DNA from: Hydractinia symbiolongicarpus
Lineage: Eukaryota; Cnidaria; Hydrozoa; Anthoathecata; Hydractiniidae
NCBI RefSeq assembly: GCF_029227915.1
Contig: NC_079881.1
Coordinates: forward strand, 3,908,001-3,972,000
Reading direction: 5' to 3'
DNA length: 64,000 nucleotides
Shown here: piece after piece, positions 32,301 to 42,359 of the stretch
How positions within the stretch are numbered: position 1 is the stretch's first letter
Layout of the letters: each line of letters starts with the position of its first letter
Program-made: the position numbers and the translations under genes
Notes under the pieces: model-generated
The model's input: the letters and a program-made list of their open reading frames with translations, nothing else
Database searches by the model: none
What the model was told of the DNA's origin: nothing

Positions 32301-33442
32301 AAATTCAACAAATTATTCAACTTCTTTTTTGAAAAAAAAAGTACTCTCCTCCCTGGTGCTTGTATGAAATTGCCTGGTCAGGTTTTTCTTTTCTTTAATC
32401 AACGTTTTTCAAGGTCATAAGCACATACTTGCAATATTTGTAGACCAAGAAGAATCGTGCAAAAGCTTTTTCTTTCTTTAAATGCCATGTAAGTGTGCAA
32501 AAATTAACGTGAAGAGGAAATTCAAGAACCGACATTGTGCAAGTGAGTAAATTTGCTGTTTCTATACTTCAGGTTATAATATATATAAGATTTTATCTTT
32601 GCATGTGCCTTTCTAATTTAAATACTTTTAAAAATGTCTGTCTGCTTTGTTAACACATCAGCATTGTGAATTAGAAGGGTTGGTTCGAAATTGAGAAACT
32701 TTTTTCTGTTAATTGCAACCCCTTTTTTGAGTATTTTTTTACAACAAGCACAAATGGATATAAAAATATACCTTTGCATTAGCTGCCATAGTATTTGTCA
32801 TAAACTCATCAGGCACACCTTTGTACTGTTCTTTCAATTTATGACCAACATCCTGCAAAAAAATAAAGCGGAATTGTCCTCAGAGAAAAAATTCTAGAAG
32901 TAACTACCTTAAATATTTTTTTAAAATGTTCTCCATACCGATCCCTTAAATGTCAAAAAGTAGGTGATAATTGGATCGTAGGACATAGCAGGATGTTTTG
33001 AAACTATGTTTAAGAAGCGTCTTAATGCTCTCCTTCTTCCTTCGATAAATTCATTATTAGCTAAATATAATAATTAAAATATAAAATAACAACAAAAAAT
33101 ATTTCTCTTGCAATGGCTGCAGAATAAAAAAAAAATAACATACCAACAATTTTTTTTGGAGGAAGCTTTGGAACAAGTCTATAAGGATATCGCATTAACA
33201 ACACTTCATGGAATGACACAAAGTCATTGTATCGTCTTTGTACACTAACTTTATGTTGCTGAAATAAATGGTAAAAAATCTACAATAACTAAAAAAAGTT
33301 ATTTAACCCAATATCTGTTTGTTTCATATATTTATTTACATACCCTGCTTGTGACCGTGTATTCTCTGTGTTTGAGTACCAAACCTTTCTTTTCTGGCTC
33401 CAATTCCACCTCAATTAAATCTTTTTCTATTGCTAATTTCAT
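29382..33442 (-). CDS. SNX8: Sorting nexin 8 (PX-BAR), ten recognised exons
   Basis: This encodes a homologue of SNX8, a PX-BAR sorting nexin that binds endosomal phosphoinositides and works in endosome-to-Golgi transport (family knowledge). Exons in order: 33344-33442, 33144-33258, 32939-33060, 32772-32852, 31847-31967, 31726-31765, 31389-31521, 30847-30915, 29692-29985, 29382-29519. They join into 403 codons plus stop. The PX domain spans about residues 9-113, with the basic RRYNDF motif at 41-46 and [13 protein letters not shown]. The BAR region follows, with [18 protein letters not shown] and [20 protein letters not shown] nearly matching human SNX8. The ATG at 33442 directly follows TAG, so it may be the true start or the first codon of an internal exon. 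Human SNX8 has about 60 more N-terminal residues. Confidence 0.93.
31020..31330 (+). repeat. Imperfect tandem repeat in SNX8 intron
   Basis: Units around CAAACGACAATAAAGGATAAAA and CCGGCAAACGACAATGTGGAT recur five or six times with variable spacing, in the intron between the exons at 31389-31521 and 30847-30915. Open frames on the minus strand here encode only repeated peptides and are not genes. Confidence 0.8.
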
Positions 33443-34269
33443 CTAATGTATAAATAAATAAATCTGCTTGTTATGTACTATTGACATATATATACAATAA
33501 AATTTCAGTTTTTAATTTGTATATACTTAGCAAAACAAAAAAGTTACCGTTCTCTGACTTAAGTTTAACAACAGTCAGTTTGTAAATTTAAAATAAAATT
33601 TGTTTAATTTTTTGGAGGCATGTGGAAGATAGCATGCCTTAATAACAACTGAAGATTTTACCAATATTTTTCTTTACTGTTCCTGATAAGCCCTCCCTAC
33701 CAGATTAAGAACAAAGAGAGTTGCACATACAAGCAGCCTAGTTGACATTATACAACACGTTTCTTCTGCTTTTGCGCCATACCTTATTGCACTTAGGCAG
33801 AAGGTGCTAGGATAGAAGAATGAAAAACTAACAAAGGTACCAATAACTATGTGTGCAGAGTGCTCATGCAATTACAGGAGTAAAAATAGTAATACAATTT
33901 CTTTACTACTGTACACTAATAGGGGTTGCTGTTTTAGTGAAGTCGTTAAACTTTGTAACTAATTGTGGGACAAACAATATTTAAATGTAAATGTATTTTT
34001 TTTTGTACTCTACCTGCATCTAACATGTTTCACCTCTACTACGTGCTCAACCTGGTATTACCACATTTTCACACAAACTTACTTAGCAAAATAAAAATGC
34101 TGGTCAACTGTTTCTCGTGATATCTTGGGAAGGTTATCCTTTAAAAAAGACATTACACCTGAATTGCTAAAGGTTGTAAGCGCATTACTGGACTTACAAC
34201 ACCCCATGTAAGTGACTTAACCGGATGTGTGACACGGCTTACCTACACTAAGTGCTCAGCCTGGTCTTT
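33443..34269. other. Sequence upstream of SNX8 exon, no gene seen
   Basis: This could be intron or 5' flank of SNX8. It contains two related segments (about 34030-34060 and 34238-34270, CTCAACCTGG/CTCAGCCTGG) that look like old repeat sequence, and a stretch (GACAAACAATATTTAAATGTAAAT near 33970, broken here by no stop-free frame) resembling one at 62145. No exon was recognised. Confidence 0.35.
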
Positions 34270-34505
34270 CAATTAGCATAATTTTATAGGCCAAGTGCAT
34301 GCCCATCTTGAGCGAGTAATTTATGAGGTTAGCCTGACTAATTTTGATAGGGATATACCCTGTCAATTGTTTTCAGGAGGGTCTAAAGCTCCCGGTTGAG
34401 CTATAGAAATTTTTTCAATTTCTTCCGAACTAGACAAGAGTCTAATGGAGACTGAACCTTCAACCTCTAAGCGTGAGGATTAGAATTGGGGCATTTTTCC
34501 ATCGA
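34270..34505 (-). repeat. Diverged SINE sharing the family tail
   Basis: On the minus strand this piece has a B-box-like GGTTCAGTCTCC, then a body ending in CAGGGTATATCCCTATCAAAA and GGCTAACCTC. The last part matches the tail of the main SINE family in this window (GGGTATATCCCTCGATATTTG, GGCTAGCC), but the head differs. It is either a relative with a different tRNA-like head or an old degraded copy. Confidence 0.5.
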
Positions 34506-34897
34506 GTAATATTTAGCAGATTTATCATTTTCTTTCAACCTTGTCTAGTCCTAATATATACTTTGAGTCTAGTTGCTTGTTAAGTCATCTTTGTTATAAG
34601 CAAAATTTGGTGTATTGTGACTTGCAGAAAGTCAAAAAACTGTGGGTTGGCTATCTAGGCTAGGAATAGACAATTTAGTCTGTGTACCCATGTTGAAAAT
34701 ATTCTGCAGGAAATTTAGTCCTTTTCCAGGCATAACTGCGGCTGTAAAACAAAGGAGCTATAACATGGCACATGCGTATGAATAACCGAAAAGAACTGTT
34801 TAGGGAAATGATGTTTTTTCTTCTATGCAGGAGTCACTTTGTTGGCAAGTTGACACAAAAAATAGGGTTGCCACTCATTTTATAGAGTCCAATTTGA

Positions 34898-35241
34898 GAT
34901 ATATAGATGTGCATATTTTACATGGCTAGCCTCACAAATATGGAGAGATATACCCTGTCTATTACTTTCAGGAGGGGCCATGGCTTAGATGGGGAGTCCT
35001 AAAGTATTTAATGCTTATTTTGAGCTATGCAGACCTAATTAGGGTCCGCGCTTTACTAGACAACTCCCTGCAACATCCAACGGCCCACACAATGTGACAT
35101 CTCCCCAATTTCCCTCACACGAATTGAGTTAACCTGGGGCTATGGTAACATTCACTTGCCCATTTTTGAATCGCCGCCAACAGAATTGAACCACAGTCTC
35201 CCGCACAGAGTGCGAGAGTTATAACCATTAAACTACGGCAT
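34898..35241 (-). repeat. tRNA-derived SINE, copy 2
   Basis: Full-length, inverted copy. The tail is at the left (AGATGTGCATATTTTACATGG), the tRNA-like head at the right, where the reverse strand shows a degraded B box and the GCGGGAGAC segment. The body matches copies at 37720 and 59046 base for base over long stretches. Confidence 0.85.
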
Positions 35242-36262
35242 AACAGAACTTTTGATGACAATTTTCAAGCTTTTTTGAAAAGATGATAGTATATATATTT
35301 TCATAAAAAAATAAGGAGATTTTAAAGGTGTATTACCAAGAACAAAGAACAAATTATTTCTGTACCAATGTAGCATTTCTATGAATTTTGAAAATAAAAA
35401 CAAGACCAACCTTACTGTTTTGAAAAAGAAAAAATAAGGATATTTTGTGGAGAAGGTTGTTAAAATCTAATTTTGGATGAGATTTGAGGAGTTTTAAGGC
35501 TTTTTAAATTGAGGTGAATTAAGGTGTATTTTTGGAGAAAACACTAAAACATGCATAAAACCATTCAATATTTTGCTAAAACTTAAGGAGAAAAGTCAAG
35601 GAAAATTATATCACAGTTCTTTGTCCTAGATTTATTCAAAAAAACATGCAGGAAAATTTCAATATTCAAACATTATATTGCCTATCAAACTTTGCATAAC
35701 AAATAGGGTTAGCTAGATGATCAAATCAGCACAAAAAACAAAGTTTTAGTAATTCCATGTGACTAAAAGTATATAAACAAATACAAGAACATAATTACTG
35801 ATTACCTTCATCCACATGACCTATATTCATTAATCAAATACATGCTCATTTTGCAAAGTCAGACAGTTCTGCAGACTGTTTCAGACACTTTTAACACATT
35901 TGAAATAATTAACTTTTTTAGGAGGGGTCTTAAACATTGTAGGCAGTGGACAAGAAACTGTGAAGAGGACTGGGTGCACCTAGGAGGAATACAGGCTGTT
36001 GCATTAAAGAAAATTTAAAAATTCCAAATGGAACACCGTATTTGGGGATCTTAAAGGAGACAGGAATATGACTAACAAAAATGCAAATTTGGTACCAACA
36101 TCTGATGCTTTATGAAAATCTAAGAACTTTAGATGAAAATATAGACTTGGTAAAAAATTTGTACTAGATCAAAAAATGATATGAACAAAAAATACTTGGT
36201 ATTCAGAAACAGAAATAATTGGAAAAGACTTGGGAATAGAACTAAACGATATGGATGGTATG
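35242..36262. other. Repeat-derived spacer, no intact gene
   Basis: About 1 kb of AT-rich sequence. Toward its right end (35920-36260) the plus strand contains short frames rich in Lys and Asn, with stops, that may be decayed retroelement coding sequence continuing beyond the 922-bp insertion. No family could be assigned. Confidence 0.3.
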
Positions 36263-37184
36263 CAGTCTTTTTCAGGAGAGGCGTGCGATCGCACGCACAC
36301 GCCTTGGCAGATGCCTAAATCGTTTCAGGCGTGTGATTAATCGCATGCCTGAAAAATAAATATTTAGTTTTCAAAACCAACCTTTAAAATCTATTTTTAA
36401 AATCTATTTTCTGTCATGGTCGGACACTTTTAGATCTCAGAAATTATTGAATAGTCCTGGTCCTTTTAATCCACGAGCAAGCCAATTCATAGCCAACCTG
36501 ACCATCTCAGCTAATTCACCGACTCCTGACTTAGTTAAAAGAACTACGTAGACATAAATCTCTTTTGCCTGGCCCCTTCGTCGTTGGTAACCAGTTCTTA
36601 CACAAGAAATCCAACCATGCGGTTCTTAACTAATGCGGAGGTGAACGCCGACGGAGCACGGATGAAGCAAGTCTGCAAAACTGCACTTACAGGCGGAATA
36701 GACATTTTATAATGGATTTAATTGTAGATAATTTCTTCAGGTCCGAATTTAATGGATTTTTTCTTTATGCCTGTAAAAACGAAACCCACGTGCGGTGTAA
36801 ATGTTTTTGTCCACAACGTGGATAAAGATTTTTTTAACTTGAAAACAAAGCATATTTTTGCCTATTTGCTTGTGATAACCTGAAAAGTGAACAATAAATA
36901 TAAAAATGACAGTATAGTCATGCTTACTATTTCGGAGATGTAGAAAAGGAAGTTAAGATTGAGAGAGTCGCTATACCAGTAGACGCTCGATCATCGTGTT
37001 TGGGGTTCACGATTTAAAGCGTCCCCCACTTTTTTACCACAAAATGAATGCGCAACAAAAAATAACCTCGGAGCCCGTGTCGTATGCGTAACATTCTTTG
37101 CACGTGCGCTTTACATCGCACACGCTACTTGATTTACACGTGCGAATCATCGCACACCTACTCAAATATTCCTGAAAAAGACTG
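36263..37184 (+). mobile_element. 922-bp inverted-repeat element with 6-bp target duplication
   Basis: The ends CAGTCTTTTTCAGGA and TCCTGAAAAAGACTG are perfect inverted repeats, flanked on both sides by GGTATG (36257-36262 and 37185-37190). Subterminal zones carry clustered palindromes: GCGTGCGATCGCACGC at the left, and TGCACGTGCG and GTGCGA/TCGCAC repeats at the right. No transposase frame is inside, so it is non-autonomous. The 6-bp duplication is unusual among the common superfamilies (hAT normally 8, mariner TA); the superfamily is left open. Confidence 0.8.
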
Positions 37185-37190
37185 GGTATG

Positions 37191-37520
37191 ATAAAATAGG
37201 AATGAAAAAAACTAGTAAAAACAGTATGTAAGAAGATACAAAGAATAAGTGAAGAAAAAGAAAACACAATGAAAAAACTAAGACACCGAAAAAATCAGAA
37301 ATTTGAAAGACAAAAATATTTGAAAAAAAGATAAGTGCAGCTACAAAAATAACGAGGAAGAGGCTAGAGAGGAAACAACCAAGAAAAGAGAAGGAAGTGT
37401 GAATGTGGAGATGAAGAGGTTATGGAACATATAGTTACGTGTGAGAAGGTGGTAGAAAAGATGAAGAGCAGGATAAGAATGGATAGAGAAGTACTTGCTG
37501 AAAAGAGATACCAACAGTAA
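37191..37520 (+). pseudogene. Decayed retroelement-like C-terminus with Cys/His motif
   Basis: The frame at 37395-37520 reads KCECGDEEVMEHIVTCEKV and ends at a stop. The pattern C-x-C-G-x-x-E ... H ... C is typical of the C-terminal end of non-LTR retrotransposon ORF2 proteins. Upstream sequence is Lys/Arg-rich with several stops and frame changes, so only a remnant is left. It continues on both sides of the 922-bp insertion. Confidence 0.4.
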
Positions 37521-37719
37521 AAGAATAAAGTAGACAATTGAGAAAAAAAGAAAAAAAATGGATAGAAAAGAAAAGGATAAAAAAAAGGGAAGAAAAAAAG
37601 GAAAAAGGGACAAAAATAAAAAAGGAAACAAGTCTTGCACCAAATAAATTCCCTGAAATAAAAGAAACCTGGTGCTTGTTGGCAACAACAAAGAGGACGA
37701 GAAAAAGATTAAAAATTAA

Positions 37720-38049
37720 GGCGTCGTTGATTAGTGGTTATAGCTCTCGCACTCTGTGCGGGAGACCGGGGTTCGATTCCTCTCGACGGCGATTCAACAT
37801 GGGCGAGTGAATGTTACCATAGCCTCGGGTTAACCCAAGCCATGTGAGGGAAATTGGGGAGATGGCACATTGTGTGGGTGTTGGATGTTGCCGGGAGTTG
37901 TCTAGTAGAGCGCGGGCCCTAATTGGGTCTGCGTAGCTCAAAAAGAACATTAAATCTAAGCCATGGCCCCTCCTGGAAATAATAGACAGGGTATATCCCT
38001 CGATATTTGTGAGGCTAGCCATGTAAAAAATGCTATCTATCTATCTATT
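37720..38049 (+). repeat. tRNA-derived SINE, copy 3 (reference copy)
   Basis: Best-preserved plus-strand copy. The head has an A box (TTGATTAGTGGTTATAGC region), a possible anticodon arm (CTCGC pairing with GCGGG) and a perfect B box, GGTTCGATTCC, at 37770-37780. GCGGGAGACCGGGGTTCGAT resembles animal tRNA-Asp, which may be the source. A body of about 200 bases follows, then GGGTATATCCCTCGATATTTG and an ATCT microsatellite tail. RNA polymerase III promoters and tRNA heads are the known hallmarks of SINEs. Confidence 0.9.
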
Positions 38050-38269
38050 AAACTGTTCATTTTTAAATTGTGGTATCATGTAAATATAATTCATCAGTCC
38101 TGTTGCAAGATAAACAAATACTCAGTTCTTCTGTCACATAAAACGTAACAATACAAAGTTACTATTTGAAAAAGAAGAAAAAGGAAGGGAGAGGAATCTA
38201 GCTAGCTATATTTTTCAAGTATGCTTCTCGCGAAAAATGAAAAAAAATTATACAGACCATGGGTGTAAA

Positions 38270-38420
38270 ATTGCGGACCAGATTTTTAAAATTACTTGTG
38301 AAGAGAAAGTTTGGGGCCACATGCAGAGAAGTGTCAAGTGCAGAAGAGAAGTGTCAAAATGCAGAAGAGAAGTGTGGGAATACAGAAGAGAACTGTTTGG
38401 ATCATAGAAGAGAAGTGCTT
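38270..38420 (+). repeat. Short imperfect repeat, GCAGAAGAGAAGTGT units
   Basis: Four or five imperfect units of about 20-24 bases containing CAGAAGAGAAGTG. The open frame across it (38259-38447) gives a repeated AEEKC-like peptide and is explained by the repeat. Confidence 0.6.
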
Positions 38421-38900
38421 TTAAATTGGAAGAAACGTGAGCCATAGAGGCCATCGTAGATTTTAGATTAGATGGGGCTCTATTCTTTTAGGTTATACAG
38501 GAATTTAGGAGAACGGAGTAAAGAAAATTTAGCTATCTCACTGTGTAGCTGGCTTAGCTAGCTAGCTAAGCTATGTCAAATTCACCATATTAACTAGTAG
38601 TTATATATAGTTCCGTTCTGGACTCCGTAGAGTGCAGAGGTGCTCTGAAAACTGGAGTAACTACATCTGTGACAGAGCGATTTCTAAATGCATTGTCCTA
38701 TTTATTTGCAAATAGATTGGCAAGCACGAAAAAACAAGTAGTGAAAGTACACCTCCAGCATTCCTGATTGAGCAACGGGACCAAATCTTGCTTTAGTACT
38801 GCCTACCTTTTGTTTCCGGGTGAACTGTCTGGCTAATCGAGCTCTGGAATAATAAAGGAAACCCGCGGTCTTTACGGGCTTTTTTCAAGCCGCTTTTGTT

Positions 38901-39063
38901 AGATAGATATGTGCATAATTAACATGGCTAACCTCCCAAATATCAAGGGATATACCCTGTCTATTATGGCGTAGGTGGGTAGTTCTAAAGTATTTAATGC
39001 TCATTTTGAGCTACACAGACCTAATTAGGGTCCGCGCTGAATCAGACTCCCTGCAACACCCGA
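38901..39063 (-). repeat. tRNA-derived SINE, copy 4, truncated
   Basis: Minus-strand copy retaining only the tail and part of the body (AGATAGATATGTGCAT through GGGTCCGCGCTGA). The tRNA-like head is missing. A short internal deletion follows TCTATTATG. Confidence 0.8.
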
Positions 39064-41738
39064 TCAACAAAGTTATACCGCCAAGCTGCGACGTTGCTCT
39101 GTGCAACTTGTTTTCTGAGAAGAACAGGAAATAGGTGAAACTAAGCAACTGTGTATAGTTTTGTTAGTTTCATATATGTTGTAGTGCAGATGGGATATGC
39201 AGTAATATATTTGGCAACTTATTGTACTGTAGAAGGTTGCACCGAGAGACAAAGCCGAAAACACTGTAACGGTGGTAATCATATTATAAACTCGAAATTT
39301 AGTTAGCGTTACTTAAATAAAGGAGCATTGGAGAACCTAGTAAATGTCAAAAAAATGTAAGCGAGAGTCTAGCTTCATATAGACCGTCTCTATTTTCTAT
39401 CCTCATAGCTAGGATACAGCAGGATTTTCGGTAACTATGGTAAAGGTTTATAGACAAAATAGAACACCGTTAGCTCACAGTTTACAGAGTTCAAAATTTA
39501 CATGCTTTGTTCACAGTTTTTATTTGCTACTTAGAAACTTATTGCTTTGGTTACACAGCGGATAAAGTGTCAAAATTTAAAGAGCTGGTCTAAAGTACAA
39601 ACCTTTTGTTAACGCTATATCATACAATAAGAATGCAAAGTGCATGTCGAATTATAATCTTTATTGGTTTCTGATATATAAGCCGTTGTATAAAACAATA
39701 ATCAGGTATATCATACTGAATAGGTAAAGATATACATGACTATTTAAACCCTTAGCACGGCATCTCATTAATTTTAAATACACGACGTCAATTAATTATA
39801 AAACTTTTAAGTCAAAAATACTGAGAAACATTTGAAATAATTTCAGTCAGTGAAACCAACTTCTTAAATGGTTCAATCATAACATAATGTTCTTAAAGCA
39901 ATAGCAAGTTAATGCAACCTCGTCTTGTATCTTTTGTAAGACAAACGGACGCTAGGAACGAGGTTGAATAAGTGTTATAATACAAGTAAAAAGTTTGCTT
40001 TACTTTGCTAGTTTTTTATGTCAGAAAACAAAATTAATGATAGGTAATCGACTTTTAAAAAACTAAGATTTTCCTAGGTGGCAAAAAGTTCAAGAGCTAA
40101 TAGTAAGGCGGTCATCCTCGTTCCCAGAGTATGTTAAAACGTTTCAAATTTCATCTCGCCGCCCAGTGTCAAAGAGACAAAAAGCCCTTGCGAGGTTGTA
40201 AGGTTGTGTGCAATAAATGTTCTGGCTGGAAAAAATTCTAAAAATTATTACTATATTAGATTCAATTTTAAGAAGGCTGTATCATCAAATTGCAATAACA
40301 AAGAAGGGGATTTTTTTGACTAAAGACTGTAAGAGCTTACACGGCTTTTTTGACAATCTTGGACAGCAAGAAAAATAGAGCCTCGGGAAGGAGGTTGACA
40401 CGGCCTGTAAAACAGTTATCTCCGAACTAGGTATAATCGATTTTTTCAAACCATAAGCCATGATTAGCACAGTTCAGTTTAACTATTTCCGCAAATTATG
40501 GATGTTCGGGAAAGTGTGGGTTACTGGGGTCATCCTCAGATCAAAATGAGACCATTTGTTTAAAGTTGAATGAATCCTCGTTACGGAACAGGTTTGTCAA
40601 AATTCAACAGTTTCGAACTCCGCACAATAAAGGCAACCGGTAAATAAATTTCTGAAAATTAAAAATTATCGGCGGGTTATTGTTAACGTCATCAAAATTT
40701 AAAGACATACTTTTGTTGTTCTTTTGCCTAAATGAGTTTTTCAACAGGCTTACCGGTTGTGATCGGTCTCATCTCAAATGCTGTGTCAATGTCATTTTTG
40801 GCCGCTCTGTAATAACGACTCAGGAAATCGTACTTCTTCTGCCCCTTTGAATTTCCTTTTTTCGTAAATTAGCAAATAAAATTCGTATTCGTAAACATTT
40901 AATTTCGCGATTTTCACAAAAATCTGCAAAACTTGCAAAAATATTCACTTAGGTAACTCTTGTACACACAGACCGGCTGTCGGTTGAAAGTAGAAACAGT
41001 AATTCGACCAACCGATCCTCACTAAAGCACTTAAAAAAGCTCTATATCTATAGATTCACACAAAAAATCTACAGTAAGGAGAAAGACAAAAATAAACAAC
41101 GACAGATTTCGTTTGAATATAAATATGAAAGACATGTTGCTATAACGATGGAGTATAAAAATTTCTTCACAAAAACACATTTAACAACTAAAATTTCTTC
41201 ACTTTAAGACTAACAAAAAATACTGAAAAAACAAACAAACTTTTAGGTTACGCCTTTAGGGTGTCTTTAAATAAAGAAAGTCCGAATCAGAATTTACCCT
41301 ATGGGTGTTATTTTAATTTTTTTACCGTCCCAAGGTCATAAAAAATCAGAATTTATTTTGGTGAACGCCGAAGTTTTTTTTTCTTTCTGAGGAAAGGAAA
41401 GTTGTAAAGATTTACTTGTTGTTCTGCTAATTTTATTTTCCACTGCGAAATTTGAAGAATTTATTTTTCTAAAATTATTGCTTAAAATTTGATTCATACC
41501 TTTAGGTTACAATTTTTTCTTTTGCATCAGCAGAACGTTTTAACGAAGGTCACATCATGGACCTTATTTAATAAAAGCGCTAAGAAATGGCTTGTAATTT
41601 TCAAAATCAGTGAGTTGCACAGAGCATCAAAGGGATACATAGCTCATTCTAAACTTTAGAACGCTCCAAGGCATCCCTAGTTTCTGCGGGAGACGCTCAC
41701 AAGGAAAGATTTAATAATATTTATAACATAACAACAAA
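39064..41738. other. Spacer between ZZEF1 3' end and SNX8, repeat-derived
   Basis: About 2.7 kb with no intact gene. The region 39915-40250 contains paired CAACCTCGTC/AACGAGGTTG and CCTCGTTCCCAGAG motifs, probably parts of a dispersed inverted-repeat element. A possible exon on the minus strand at about 40763-40860 (ending in MRPITT before a GTAAGC donor) is discussed in the findings. A fragment with TTTAATTTCGCGATTTT is near 40895. Confidence 0.4.
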
Positions 41739-42318
41739 CTATGGGGGACCCTCAGGATGGGAGAGATCAGAGCTAGAATCTGAATCGCCGTCGTCATCAT
41801 CGTCTTCATCTTGTGTCGTATCGTCGTCTAAAAGCATATCCTCGTCAGAATCGTCCTCACTTCCTTCGTCGCCAGTGATACGCAGTTGAATAGTTGACAT
41901 ATGTCTAAATAATAAGCACGAGCTCTTAAGTTTCACATAGTGGTTACATATTTAAAACGTCATAATTTTAGGCGGTTTTAGGAGAATTTAGGAAGTTTCA
42001 GGGTAAAATTTAAAAAAAAAACACATTGAAAATCCTATAAAAACTATTCCATATTTGATGAGATTTTGCCAAAATTTTAAAAGGAAATAAAGAGTTACTA
42101 ATAACCAAGGCTTTTCTTTTTTGAATGTCAAAAAAACTGTTCATTTTAAATTGCAGTGACTATGTATACATAATTCATCAGTCTTGCTACAAGATACACT
42201 CCTGCTTAATTTATTGTCGTATGTAATGTTATAAGAAACAGTTTGGAGTTTTTGTACAGAAAAACTTACTTTATTCGCGAAAAACTCTTTATTCGCGAAA
42301 ATAATTACAATGAAATTT

Positions 42319-42359
<41 letters not shown>

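Noticed and set aside
37341-37691. 116-codon Phe/Leu-rich minus-strand ORF
   Set aside because: It is the complement of a purine-rich low-complexity stretch next to the retroelement remnant, with no recognisable domain.
37720-37792. Functional tRNA gene
   Set aside because: A and B boxes are present, but acceptor-stem pairing is poor and the sequence continues into the repeated SINE body found in four other places.
38259-38447. Cys/Glu repeat peptide ORF
   Set aside because: It is explained by a short imperfect tandem repeat.
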